Below, in pieces: positions 1 to 8,751 of a DNA stretch of 50,116 bases. The position numbers and the translations under genes were made by a program. Source of the stretch: an uncultured Clostridia bacterium. Its GTDB lineage: Bacteria > Bacillota > Clostridia > TANB77 > CAG-508. The first letter of the stretch is position 1; every line of letters starts with the position of its first letter. Location of the stretch: positions 1 through 50,116 of the forward strand of contig CANRLO010000004.1 of the NCBI GenBank assembly GCA_947631495.1, in the 5' to 3' direction. The notes under the pieces were generated by a model that saw only the letters and a program-made list of their open reading frames with translations, made no database searches and had not been told where the DNA came from.

Positions 1-16
1 AGGAGGAAAGATAAAT

Positions 17-844
17 ATGAATATTACACAAGCAATTATATTAGGAATTGTACAAGGATTAACAGAATTATTACCAATCTCTAGTTCTGCTCATTTAAAT
101 TTATTTCCATGGCTATTTAAATGGGGAGAATTAACACCATCTTTTGATGTAGCATTACATATTGGAACTTTATTCGCAATTTTAGTATTTTTCTTTAAAG
201 ATTGGATAGCATTAATAAAAGGTGGCTATAAACAAGTAGTAAAAAAAGAAAAAACAACAGAAGGAAAAATTTTTTGGTATATTGTTATTGCAACCATTCC
301 AGCTGGTATTTTAAGTTTAGTATTAGACAAAATATCAGAAAAAATAATAGAAGGATTATCCAGTGTATTTCATGTAGAAATTATATCAGTAGAAATGGTT
401 TTAATTGCAATTGCATTAATTGTTATGGGAATACTATTATATGTAGTAGATAAAAGAGCAAAATCAAAAGTATCTTATGAAGATATTACTTTAAAACAAT
501 CTATTTTAATTTCTATTTCACAAGCACTCGCAGCAGCATTTCCAGGAGTTTCAAGGTCAGGAATTACAATGACAGTAGGAAGACAAATGCAAATTGATAG
601 AGAATCTGTTGCTAAATATTCATTCCTTTTATCTACTCCAATTGTAGCAGCTGCAGCATTGTATGAAATGAAACATTTTGTTTTTGATTTACCATTTTTT
701 ATAGGAGTAATTACTAGTTTTCTAGTTGGACTATTTGTAATACAATTTTTACTAAATTATCTAAAAAAAGGAAGTTTTAAAGTATTTGCTATTTATCGTG
801 TAATACTAGGAATTATTATTATTGCACTTTGCTTTTTAAGATAA
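17..844 (+). CDS. uppP: Undecaprenyl-diphosphatase (UppP/BacA)
   Basis: This integral membrane enzyme dephosphorylates undecaprenyl diphosphate to recycle the lipid carrier of peptidoglycan and other wall polymers; overproduction is classically linked to bacitracin resistance. The 275-residue length is normal for the family. Two signature segments are visible: GLTELLPISSSAHL at about residues 14-27 and PGVSRSG at about 176-182, the conserved active-site regions. The rest is mostly hydrophobic helices. An AGGAGG at the very start of the window sets the ATG at 17. A strong hairpin terminator follows, so the gene is probably the last or only gene of its transcript; its upstream context is outside the window. 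Confidence 0.96.
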   Translation: MNITQAIILGIVQGLTELLPISSSAHLNLFPWLFKWGELTPSFDVALHIGTLFAILVFFFKDWIALIKGGYKQVVKKEKTTEGKIFWYIVIATIPAGILSLVLDKISEKIIEGLSSVFHVEIISVEMVLIAIALIVMGILLYVVDKRAKSKVSYEDITLKQSILISISQALAAAFPGVSRSGITMTVGRQMQIDRESVAKYSFLLSTPIVAAAALYEMKHFVFDLPFFIGVITSFLVGLFVIQFLLNYLKKGSFKVFAIYRVILGIIIIALCFLR

Positions 845-851
845 AATATAG

Positions 852-897
852 AGTATCTTTGTTTTGAAAAATGTTTTCAAATTAAAGATACTTTTTT
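852..897 (+). terminator. Rho-independent terminator after uppP
   Basis: Perfect 9-bp arms AGTATCTTT (852-860) and AAAGATACT (884-892) run straight into a T tract (892-897). It lies 7 bases after the uppP stop and separates it from the pilus operon. Confidence 0.85.
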
Positions 898-943
898 AAT
901 ATTACAAAAACATTACATTTAAATTACAAGTATATTAAAACTA

Positions 944-971
944 TTGACTTTAAACAAAAAAACGATAAAAT
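944..971 (+). promoter_or_regulatory. Candidate sigma-A promoter of the pilus operon (distal)
   Basis: TTGACT at 944-949 and TAAAAT at 966-971 are separated by 16 bases. It lies in the AT-rich 258-base gap between uppP and the first pilus gene. Confidence 0.5.
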
Positions 972-1044
972 AAAAACAGATTTATCATAAGATGACAAAA
1001 AACGGAAAAAAATGAAAAATAAAATATAAAAATAAAAGTATTTT

Positions 1045-1073
1045 TTGTCTGTTTTTGCAAAATATAATATTAT
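1045..1073 (+). promoter_or_regulatory. Candidate sigma-A promoter of the pilus operon (proximal)
   Basis: TTGTCT at 1045-1050 and TATTAT at 1068-1073 have a 17-base spacer and end 29 bases before the first start codon. It may act with or instead of the distal candidate at 944-971. Confidence 0.4.
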
Positions 1074-1102
1074 AATTTTGAAAAACAAAAGAAGGAGTTA
1101 TC

Positions 1103-2755
1103 ATGCCAAGTTGTCTAGGTTTATATATCGAAAATAATCTAATTAAATATGCTAAAGTAACCAAAGATAAAGACTTATTAAAAGTAGATTCTTTTGGTGT
1201 GAAATTCTATGATAAAATTGGAGAAGCAATTAATCAAATTATTTCTGAAACATTTAGTTACAAAATTCCAATTAGCATTAATTTGTCAGAAGAAACTTAC
1301 CAATACTTTTATTTTTTCAATTTGTTAAACAAAAGCGATTTAAAAAAAGCTATTGAAACAGAATTTGATTCATTCTGTTATGACAAAGGCTATAATCGTA
1401 ATGCTTTAGAAACACGTTATGCTTTAGTGCCAGATATGCAGAATGATGAAAAAATAAAAGCTATTTATATTTCTGTTAATAAAGTAGAAATTAATCGTAA
1501 ATTACAAGAGTTTGAAGGAAATTCAATTTCTTGTATGGCACCAATTGCTATGGCAATTCCTAATCTTGCTAATTTGAAAGAAAAAGAAAATGCCCTAATT
1601 GTTAACCTTGAGGAAAAAACAAGCGTTACTACTTTAATCGAAGATAAAATATATCAAGTAGATAAATTAGATGAAGGCATGGAAACAATTCTAGATAAAA
1701 TCAATGAAAAGGAAAATTCTTATGCAAAAGCTTACGAAATTTGTAAAAATACTACTATTTATACAATGGAAGGAAAAGAGCTTTTACAAGAAGAGGAAAA
1801 TTTATATCTAGAAGATATTATGCCCACTTTATATCAAATTGTGCAAAAAATACAAGAATTTGTACAAAATTCTTTACAACGTATCGACAAAATTTATATT
1901 ACAGGAACAGGTTGTATTATTAGTAATATTGATTTATATTTCCAAGAATATTTTCCAAATATGAAATGTGAAATATTAAAACCATATTTTGTACCTGAGA
2001 ATATAAAAATTAACATGAAAGATTATATTGAAGTAAACTCTGCAATAGCTCTTGCAATGCAAGGATTAGGCTATGGAGTTAAAACAATTAATTTTAAAAA
2101 GCCAACCTTAGCAAATCAAATGCCAAGTTGGTTAAAATTAGAATCAGGAAATAAGAATAAATCTAATAAGAACAATACAAAAAAACAAACTAAAAATATT
2201 TTCTCATCACTTAACTTATCTTTTGATTTAAGAGGAAAATGGGACAATATAGAAAAATGGATGTTAAGATTCACTTCTGGCATATTGTCGTTTTTAATTA
2301 TTTATACTGTAATAACTACAGTTTTAAAAACACAAACTGAACAGAAAATAGAAGAAGTAGAACTTTTAAAAGCAGATACTAGAGAGCAAATACAATTGGC
2401 AGAGAAAGATGTACAAGCTTTAAAAAATAAGGCAACTAATTATGATACAATGACAGAAAATTTAAAAAATTATAGTAATCAAGCACAAGAAAATTTAAGA
2501 ATTAAAAATGCTATACCATTACTATTAACTAGAATTATGAATATTATTCCAAAAGGAGTTACACTAACTTCTATAGAAAATACATCAACATCCCATATTG
2601 TTATTCAAGCACAAGCACAAGAATATGACTTATTAGGATTTTTTAAAGGAAAGTTAATTATTGATGGAATTTTAAGTCCTAGTACAGTAGTATCAACATC
2701 CGGAGTAAAACAAAATGGTCTTGTAAAAGTCGTAATAGAAGGAGATTTGCCATGA
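1103..2755 (+). CDS. Type IV pilus PilM-PilN fusion protein
   Basis: The first ~350 residues look like PilM, the cytoplasmic actin-like protein of the type IV pilus inner-membrane platform: it opens with LGLYIENNLIKYAKV and has later ITGTG and AIALAMQG segments typical of that fold. Residues ~390-410 form one membrane span (ILSFLIIYTVITTVL), followed by a coiled coil and then the PilN-type segment LLLTRIMNIIPKGVTLTSIE. PilM and PilN are usually separate neighbouring genes whose products bind through the PilN N-terminus, so this 550-residue protein appears to be a natural fusion. A low-complexity N/K linker near residues 350-370 marks the junction. The ribosome site is GAAGGAG. The stop overlaps the next start by four bases (ATGA), indicating translational coupling. 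Confidence 0.8.
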   Translation: MPSCLGLYIENNLIKYAKVTKDKDLLKVDSFGVKFYDKIGEAINQIISETFSYKIPISINLSEETYQYFYFFNLLNKSDLKKAIETEFDSFCYDKGYNRNALETRYALVPDMQNDEKIKAIYISVNKVEINRKLQEFEGNSISCMAPIAMAIPNLANLKEKENALIVNLEEKTSVTTLIEDKIYQVDKLDEGMETILDKINEKENSYAKAYEICKNTTIYTMEGKELLQEEENLYLEDIMPTLYQIVQKIQEFVQNSLQRIDKIYITGTGCIISNIDLYFQEYFPNMKCEILKPYFVPENIKINMKDYIEVNSAIALAMQGLGYGVKTINFKKPTLANQMPSWLKLESGNKNKSNKNNTKKQTKNIFSSLNLSFDLRGKWDNIEKWMLRFTSGILSFLIIYTVITTVLKTQTEQKIEEVELLKADTREQIQLAEKDVQALKNKATNYDTMTENLKNYSNQAQENLRIKNAIPLLLTRIMNIIPKGVTLTSIENTSTSHIVIQAQAQEYDLLGFFKGKLIIDGILSPSTVVSTSGVKQNGLVKVVIEGDLP

Positions 2756-3438
2756 GAAAGATATTATTAAGTATTATTATTGTATTATTTCTTGCTCTTG
2801 GTTATGTATCTTTAAAAAATGGAATTCATATAGGAGATATGCAAATTTTAAGCATTGAACAAATAGGACAAAAATCACAAGAGCTAAAGACAAAAATTGA
2901 CGATGCAAATCAATTAATTGAAGTAAATTATCCACAAAAAATAACAGAATTAACAAATGCAGAGAAACAGTTACAACAATCAGAGGAAGAATATTATAAA
3001 TACACTAACATAAGTTCAGATGAAGAAATTCTAAATGCAATGGAACAAAAAAGTTATACAATTGAATTCTTATGGGCTAATTTAGGAACTCATGCAAGAA
3101 AACAAGGTGTTACCTTAACTTTTGAAATTGTTTCTAGTAGCGCAGGAATCAATGGAATAAATGATATTAAATTTACAGTAAATGGTTCTTATATTGCTGT
3201 TACTAACTTTATTTATGCAATTGAAAATGATACAGATTTAAACTTTAGAATTCAAAATTTCAAATTATTACCTTATCAAGGAGAAATTTTACAAGGAACC
3301 TTTATGGTAAAAAATGTTAAAGTACAAGGAAATACTTCAACACAATCAGTTAATGCAACAAGTTCACAAAATACTCAGAATGATACAAAAAATCAAAATG
3401 ATACTCAAAATCAAGATAAAGGAGTAAACAATGATTAA
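2752..3438 (+). CDS. PilO-like type IV pilus assembly protein
   Basis: The 228-residue protein has one N-terminal membrane span (residues ~3-22), a coiled-coil stretch (~40-85), a compact alpha/beta region (~100-195) and a disordered N/Q/T-rich tail. This is the architecture and operon position of PilO, which dimerises with PilN beneath the pilus platform. Sequence similarity to PilO is weak by eye, so the call leans on architecture and on following the PilM-PilN gene with a 4-base ATGA overlap. Its own 3' end overlaps the next gene by 8 bases. A plain single-span accessory protein is the alternative. Confidence 0.65.
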   Translation: MRKILLSIIIVLFLALGYVSLKNGIHIGDMQILSIEQIGQKSQELKTKIDDANQLIEVNYPQKITELTNAEKQLQQSEEEYYKYTNISSDEEILNAMEQKSYTIEFLWANLGTHARKQGVTLTFEIVSSSAGINGINDIKFTVNGSYIAVTNFIYAIENDTDLNFRIQNFKLLPYQGEILQGTFMVKNVKVQGNTSTQSVNATSSQNTQNDTKNQNDTQNQDKGVNND

Positions 3439-3841
3439 AACAATATTAAAAGAATCTATTATTATTTTATTATTATGTGTTGTTATTATATTATTATTAA
3501 GTATCTTATTTTATGATGACAACCCAATTAATAAGGTAATTCCAAATAAAATTGCATATACTACACCAGAAAGTGTACAAAATGCATTGCAACAAGAGGT
3601 AATTGAAAATACAATAGAAATGCAAAATAGGGTATATGTAATAGAAGGAACAGATTTAAATATTTATCAAAAAGATAAAACTTATAATCCTAGCAAAGAA
3701 AATCCATTTGTAGCAACATCAGAAACAAGTGGTAATACAAATGTTGGAGGAACAACAACTCCACAACAAAGTGGACAAAATGGAGGGACTACAACACCAC
3801 AGACAAATGGAGGAACTACAGGAAAAACAGGATTAAAATAA
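3431..3841 (+). CDS. Small single-span pilus-operon protein, unknown function
   Basis: A 136-residue protein with one N-terminal hydrophobic helix (residues ~8-27), a short folded-looking middle, and a T/G/Q/N-rich tail with two imperfect copies of GGTTTPQ. It overlaps the upstream gene by 8 bases, has AAGGAG in the overlap and precedes the pilin. The position matches PilP in other type IV pilus operons, but no PilP lipobox or sequence signature is visible, so I assign no function. The tail resembles a flexible linker exposed outside the cell. Confidence 0.6.
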   Translation: MIKTILKESIIILLLCVVIILLLSILFYDDNPINKVIPNKIAYTTPESVQNALQQEVIENTIEMQNRVYVIEGTDLNIYQKDKTYNPSKENPFVATSETSGNTNVGGTTTPQQSGQNGGTTTPQTNGGTTGKTGLK

Positions 3842-3905
3842 TTTTTTTAGGTTATATTTATAAAAATAAATATATACAAAAATACAAAATAAGGAGGAGT
3901 TTTTT

Positions 3906-4130
3906 ATGTTAAAAGAACAAAAAGGTATTACATTAGTAGCATTAGTAATTACTATTATTGTACTAATTATTTTAGCTGGAATATCTATTTCTTTAGTATT
4001 AGGAAATAATGGATTATTCAATAAAGCTAGAGAAGGTAGAGAAAATTACCTAGCAGCTGCTAATCAAGAGCAAAGTGATATAGCTAACGTTCTTGGTTAT
4101 GTAAATAACGAAGGATGGGACAACGAATAA
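3906..4130 (+). CDS. Prepilin-type protein, probable major pilin
   Basis: A very short (74 residues) prepilin. The leader MLKEQKG would be cut after Gly7, leaving a mature protein starting ITLVALVITIIVLIILAG, the hydrophobic helix of Clostridia type IV pilin-like proteins. The glutamate normally at mature position 5 is alanine here. After the helix only ~40 residues remain, ending acidic (NNEGWDNE), so the globular head is minimal. A strong GGAGGAG ribosome site and a hairpin directly downstream fit a highly expressed structural subunit. The peptidase that would process it is encoded next. Confidence 0.82.
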   Translation: MLKEQKGITLVALVITIIVLIILAGISISLVLGNNGLFNKAREGRENYLAAANQEQSDIANVLGYVNNEGWDNE

Positions 4131-4153
4131 TTATTAGCTAGCAAACTAAATAT

Positions 4154-4191
4154 GAGGTTACCAATTATATTTAGGTAACCTCTAATTTTTT
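4154..4191 (+). terminator. Hairpin after the pilin gene, probable partial terminator
   Basis: Perfect 9-bp arms GAGGTTACC (4154-4162) and GGTAACCTC (4174-4182) are followed by TAATTTTTT. It lies inside the operon between the pilin and the peptidase, where a leaky terminator would give more pilin than assembly proteins. Confidence 0.75.
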
Positions 4192-4207
4192 AAAAAATGG
4201 AAAAACA

Positions 4208-5005
4208 ATGGAACAATTTATATTTTATTTATTAATTTTTTGCATTGGGACTTTATTTGGAAGTTTTTTTACACTAGCAGTTTATCGACTTCCTTTACAT
4301 CAAGATATTACTCACAAACGTTCTTATTGTCCAAATTGCAATCATAAGCTTGGATTTTGGGATATGATTCCTATATTGAGTTATTTAGCTCTAGGAGGAA
4401 AATGCAGATATTGTAAACAAAAAATCAGAATTCGCTATTTATTTTTAGAAATATTTACAGGAATAATATTTCTTTTATTTGCTATGTCGATTAATCTTTC
4501 ATTTCAAATCTTAGAAATTAGTAAATTAGTATATTTAGTAGTAGGTTTACTATATTTTTCAGGTCTTATTATTATTGCAGGTATAGATAAAGAAAAACAT
4601 AATATTTGTAAATCTGTTATTTTATATGAAACTGTTCTTATGGCAATATATATAATTTATCTATATATAGTAGAAAAAACTAATATATATAGATATGTTA
4701 TGTATTTCTTCGCATTATTCATTTTTATAGTTATGGATAATTATTACTTAAAAAAGAAAGTAAAAAGTTCATATGTTTTAGAAATATTAGAACTTAGCAG
4801 TATCATGACAATTTTTTCTTATGAAATAGGATATATCTTATCTGTATTTTTAACTTTAGTTACAATAGGAATAGAAGGTATTTTAAGAAAAATACAGAAA
4901 AATAAAAAAACATTTAATTTAAAAAACTTACCTATTGGTTTCTATTTAGTTGTTTTTAATATCATTGTTATAATAGGAATCAATTGGTTAGCTTGTAGGT
5001 GGTAA
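4208..5005 (+). CDS. pilD: Prepilin leader peptidase / N-methyltransferase (PilD family)
   Basis: This A24-family membrane aspartic protease cuts prepilin leaders at the inner membrane. The N-terminal domain is clear: GSFFTLAVYRLP (residues 18-29) and two CxxC pairs (Cys41/44, Cys66/69) of the methyltransferase part. The first catalytic aspartate is probably Asp127 in AGIDKEKH. The second should lie in a GxGD motif, but the only candidate is Asp177 in IVMDNYY, so this half is degenerate. Multiple membrane helices cover the rest; 265 residues is normal. No clear ribosome site precedes the ATG, so translation may be weak. It ends one base before the next gene. Confidence 0.85.
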   Translation: MEQFIFYLLIFCIGTLFGSFFTLAVYRLPLHQDITHKRSYCPNCNHKLGFWDMIPILSYLALGGKCRYCKQKIRIRYLFLEIFTGIIFLLFAMSINLSFQILEISKLVYLVVGLLYFSGLIIIAGIDKEKHNICKSVILYETVLMAIYIIYLYIVEKTNIYRYVMYFFALFIFIVMDNYYLKKKVKSSYVLEILELSSIMTIFSYEIGYILSVFLTLVTIGIEGILRKIQKNKKTFNLKNLPIGFYLVVFNIIVIIGINWLACRW

Positions 5006-5006
5006 A

Positions 5007-5420
5007 ATGAAAATAAAAAAATGTAGAGAAAATAAAGGAATATCCCTAACAGATACTATTATAGCTATCCTAATATTGAGTTTATTTGTAGGAGTAATAG
5101 GTTCATTATATTATCAAATTGCTTCTCATATATCTGAAATTAGAATGAATGCTATGGCAGTTCATTATTCTGTAAAAATAGCAGAAGATACAGATAAAAT
5201 GTTATATGAAGAAGTAAACCAAAAAATTAATGAAACTATTAATACAGTTTATGACATACCAGAGGGATATGATGCTAGTATAGAAGTAGAAAATTATCAA
5301 AAAGACGAAAATGATAATCAAGATATTATAAAAATAGTTACAATTACAATACATTATGATTGCTTGGGAGAATCTAAAGATTATACCATTAGAAAATTAA
5401 AAGTTAAAGAATTATTGTAA
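5007..5420 (+). CDS. Minor pilin-like protein with an acidic residue at mature position 5
   Basis: A 137-residue prepilin-like protein. After the basic leader MKIKKCRENKG comes ISLTDTIIAILILSLFVGVIG, a class III-type hydrophobic helix in which mature residue 5 is Asp, the acidic position missing in the other pilins here. The C-terminal ~100 residues are an ordinary soluble head. The start is 1 base past the peptidase stop, so it is translationally coupled. By position and size it resembles minor pseudopilins of the PilV/GspI type, which may prime the fibre; exact assignment is uncertain. Confidence 0.7.
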   Translation: MKIKKCRENKGISLTDTIIAILILSLFVGVIGSLYYQIASHISEIRMNAMAVHYSVKIAEDTDKMLYEEVNQKINETINTVYDIPEGYDASIEVENYQKDENDNQDIIKIVTITIHYDCLGESKDYTIRKLKVKELL

Positions 5421-5434
5421 AGGAGAGTTTTTTA

Positions 5435-5878
5435 GTGAAAGAGGAAAGAGGAATAACCTTAGTATCCTTAATTATATATATAATTTTACTAACTTTTGCG
5501 ATTTCAATATTAGCTATAGTAAGTGATATGTTTTTTTCAAATACAAACTATATCACAGAGAGTGGAAAATATATATCGGAATTTAACAAATTCAATATGT
5601 ATTTTATTGAAGATGTCAAAAAAAATAAAGATACCTACGAAGTTAAAGAGCATCAAATTATTTTTGAAGATGGAACTGTCTATACTTACCAAGAGGCTCC
5701 AGACAATAGCATATATCGTAATAAAGTAAAAATATGTACCAATATCACTTATTGTGAATTCACAAAACAAGAACAAAGCGAAAATGGTTTTATAAAAAAT
5801 TTAATTCAAGTTCACATGACAATCAAAAGTACAAAGCTTTTTGAAGTGCAAAATCAGTATGTACTAAGATATTGGTAA
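5435..5878 (+). CDS. Minor pilin-like protein
   Basis: A 147-residue prepilin-like protein beginning at a GTG with AAGGAGAG 8 bases upstream. The short leader MKEERG precedes ITLVSLIIYIILLTFAISIL, a pilin-type helix with serine at mature position 5. The soluble part contains one cysteine pair (Cys at ~105 and ~111, CTNITYC). Its order after the PilV-like gene and its size suggest a PilW/ComGF-type minor pilin, but only the N-terminus is diagnostic. Confidence 0.68.
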   Translation: MKEERGITLVSLIIYIILLTFAISILAIVSDMFFSNTNYITESGKYISEFNKFNMYFIEDVKKNKDTYEVKEHQIIFEDGTVYTYQEAPDNSIYRNKVKICTNITYCEFTKQEQSENGFIKNLIQVHMTIKSTKLFEVQNQYVLRYW

Positions 5879-5963
5879 TTTTATGTAATTTAAAAAATCA
5901 CTATAGAAATTAAAAAAAATATAGTATAATAAAATTAAGAACACAAAAGAAAGGAGAAAATAT

Positions 5964-7592
5964 ATGGCACTAAAACAAACACAACCACTTGGAATTGAAC
6001 TTGCAAAAAGAAAAATTATTACTGAAGAAGATATTCAAAAAGCTTTAGAATATCAAAGAGAATATCCAGAAAAAAAGATAGGAGATATTTTACATATTTT
6101 ACACTTATGTGATGATAATACATTATTAGAAGCAATTGGAGATATTTTAGGAGAAAAAACAATATTACTAAATGAGAATAGTATAAAAATCAGTGTTTTT
6201 GATTATATTTCTTACGATATTGCAAAAAAGAATAAAGCAATTCCATTTGAGATTGAAGCAGGAAGAGTTAAGGTATGTTTTGCAGATACTACTAAAGCAA
6301 GAGCAGTGGATACAATAAGACTTTTATTATTAAATAAAGGTTTAGTAATGGATAAGTATATTACTTTTGAAAGCAATCTTGAAGAAGTTTTGAATTCTTT
6401 GCAAGGAGTTGCTTCAGAAAATATAGATACAAATCGTGATATTACGGGATTAGTAGATAGCATTATTAAAACAGCTATGGAAAAGAGAGCAAGTGATATT
6501 CACTTTGAGCCAATGGAAAAGCAGCTTAGAGTTCGATATCGTATAGATGGAGAATTAATCACAGCAGTTGAAATTGAACAAGAAAAACAAGCACAAATTA
6601 TAGGAAGATTAAAAGCAATTTCCAATATGCATCAAGAAAAACAAGAAGCACAAGATGGTAGAATTCTACTTTATCCAGATTATAATATTCGTGTATCTTC
6701 ACAAAAAAATGTATATGGAGAAAAGTTTGTATTAAGATTATTAAAAAAGAATGCTGGAATTAAGCAGATTTTTGATTTAGGTTTTCCAAAAGATGAAAAA
6801 TTATTAAAAGATAGTTTTGATAAAAGAAATAGTATTACAATTATTGCAGCACCTACAGGAGAAGGAAAAACAACTACTTTATATAGTGTTATTGATATGT
6901 TAAATAATCCAAATATTAACATTACTACAATTGAAGATCCTGTTGAAATTCGTATAGAAGGATTAAACCAAATAGAAATTGATTCTAAAACATCTTTTTC
7001 TGATTCATTAAGAACAGTATTAAGACAAGATCCAGATATTATTTTAGTAGGAGAAATTCGTGATAGAGAAACAGCAGAAATTGCAATGCAATCTGGACAA
7101 ACAGGACACTATGTATTATCTACAATACATACAATTAACAGTATAGAGGTTATTACTAGATTAAGAAAGATGGGAATTTCTAACTATGATATAGCAAGTA
7201 CTCTTGCTACATCAATATCTCAACGATTAATAAGAAAAGTATGCCCATATTGTAGCCAAAAAAGAGAATTTACAAAAGAAGAAAAAGAAATTATGCAACA
7301 TATTGCAGGACAATATAATACTACCTTAGACTTTAATGATAAAATGACTTATACTACAATAGGCTGTGATAAATGTCATCATACTGGATATTATGACAGA
7401 ATTGCTGTTTATGAAGTATTAGTTATTGACGATGATATCAAGCAATTAATAGTAAATAATGCTTCTAGTATAGAAATTAGAAACAAAGCTTTAGAAGGAA
7501 GTTATAAGCCACTTGTAATAGATGGATTGAATAAAGTTTTAGATGGTGTAACAACATTACAAGAATTAAATAAAAAATTAGTTATTTTTTAA
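5964..7592 (+). CDS. pilB: Type IV pilus extension ATPase (PilB/GspE)
   Basis: This cytoplasmic hexameric ATPase powers pilus polymerisation. Domains in order: an N-terminal MshEN-type domain (residues ~1-150), a linker, and the secretion ATPase core. Motifs: Walker A APTGEGKTT (296-304, with Glu where Ser is common), an Asp-box region (TTIEDPVE, 321-328), Walker B ILVGEIRD (360-367), a His box around STIHT, and a zinc site made of Cys427/430 and Cys468/471. The 542-residue length is normal. An AAAGGAG ribosome site precedes the ATG. An 85-base gap before it includes a TATAAT at 5925-5930, but no good -35 box is seen. Confidence 0.95.
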   Translation: MALKQTQPLGIELAKRKIITEEDIQKALEYQREYPEKKIGDILHILHLCDDNTLLEAIGDILGEKTILLNENSIKISVFDYISYDIAKKNKAIPFEIEAGRVKVCFADTTKARAVDTIRLLLLNKGLVMDKYITFESNLEEVLNSLQGVASENIDTNRDITGLVDSIIKTAMEKRASDIHFEPMEKQLRVRYRIDGELITAVEIEQEKQAQIIGRLKAISNMHQEKQEAQDGRILLYPDYNIRVSSQKNVYGEKFVLRLLKKNAGIKQIFDLGFPKDEKLLKDSFDKRNSITIIAAPTGEGKTTTLYSVIDMLNNPNINITTIEDPVEIRIEGLNQIEIDSKTSFSDSLRTVLRQDPDIILVGEIRDRETAEIAMQSGQTGHYVLSTIHTINSIEVITRLRKMGISNYDIASTLATSISQRLIRKVCPYCSQKREFTKEEKEIMQHIAGQYNTTLDFNDKMTYTTIGCDKCHHTGYYDRIAVYEVLVIDDDIKQLIVNNASSIEIRNKALEGSYKPLVIDGLNKVLDGVTTLQELNKKLVIF

Positions 7593-7617
7593 GTAAAATG
7601 GAAGGGGAAAATTACAG

Positions 7618-8721
7618 ATGATAAATATAGATAAGGTTTTAAAAATTGCAAAAGAAAAAGATGCCTCTGACGTACATTTAATTTATAAATTAAAGCCAAT
7701 GTTAAGAATTGCCAGAGATTTAATACCAATTGAAGAATATGATGAACTAACAGAAGAAGATTTAAGTGAAATTTATGATTACTTTATAAGAGGTAATTTA
7801 GAAAAAGATGAAACCTTTAAAACTAAAAAGAGATTAGATACTTCTTTTGAATTTGAGGATATGCGTCTAAGGGTTAATATATCTTACTCTGATGAAATTC
7901 CTACCTTTACATTACGTTTAATAAAAAACACACTTCCTAAATATGAAGATTTAGGAGTACCAGACATCGTAAGAAGAATGACGTATCAACCACAAGGATT
8001 AATATTAGTAACAGGAAAAACAAACTCAGGAAAAACAACCACACTAAATGCACTTATTAACGATATAAACGAAAATCAAAATAAAAAAATACTAACATTA
8101 GAAAGCCCAGTCGAATATAAACATACTTCAAAAAAATCAGTTATTATACAAAAAGAAGTAGGAGCAGGAAGAGATTGTTTATGCTATAGTGATGGTGTAA
8201 AGAACTCTTTAAGAGAAGACTGTGACATTGTTGTAGTAGGAGAAATTCGTGATAGAGAAACAATGGATGCAGCAATTGAAACAGCAGAATCTGGACACTT
8301 AGTAATTGGAACTTTACATACAAAATCATGTGCAGAAACTATAGATAGAATGATAAACTTCTACGATATTAGTGACCAAGCAAGTGTAAAATATTTAATA
8401 GCTTCTTTACTAAAATTAGTAGTATCACAAAGATTACTAAAAGGAAAAAGTGGAAAATTAGTTTTAGTACCAGAAGTTATGGTAGTAGATAATATTGTTT
8501 CAGGAATTATTAGAAAAGAAAAAATTAGTGTATCTGAAATAGAGGATGCTATTCAAAGTAACTTAGAAAAAGGAAGCATTGGTTTAATTAATTCAATTGC
8601 AGAATTATTTGTAGACGATAAAATTACATTAGAACAGGCTAAAGCACAAATAGAAGAAAAAAATATTGAAACTTTAAATCGAACCATTATGCAATTAAAA
8701 ATAAAAAAACAAGTAAATTAA
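7618..8721 (+). CDS. pilT: Type IV pilus retraction ATPase (PilT)
   Basis: A PilT-family hexameric ATPase that depolymerises pili and drives twitching or DNA uptake. The start DVLKIAKEKDASDVHL-like region is typical of the PilT N-terminal domain. Walker A is GKTNSGKT (133-140). Walker B is IVVVGEIRDRE, followed by AIETAESGHLVIGTLHT, the PilT-type Walker B/His-box region. It lacks the tetracysteine zinc site of PilB and is 367 residues, as expected. Its presence beside PilB implies a retractile system. It sits 25 bases after pilB and 30 before pilC. Confidence 0.94.
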   Translation: MINIDKVLKIAKEKDASDVHLIYKLKPMLRIARDLIPIEEYDELTEEDLSEIYDYFIRGNLEKDETFKTKKRLDTSFEFEDMRLRVNISYSDEIPTFTLRLIKNTLPKYEDLGVPDIVRRMTYQPQGLILVTGKTNSGKTTTLNALINDINENQNKKILTLESPVEYKHTSKKSVIIQKEVGAGRDCLCYSDGVKNSLREDCDIVVVGEIRDRETMDAAIETAESGHLVIGTLHTKSCAETIDRMINFYDISDQASVKYLIASLLKLVVSQRLLKGKSGKLVLVPEVMVVDNIVSGIIRKEKISVSEIEDAIQSNLEKGSIGLINSIAELFVDDKITLEQAKAQIEEKNIETLNRTIMQLKIKKQVN

Positions 8722-8751
8722 AAAATAAAATAGATTGGAGGGAAAAAAGCA

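Noticed and set aside
3833-4021. Minus-strand ORF opposite the pilin gene
   Set aside because: Shadow of the pilin hydrophobic helix; no ribosome site.
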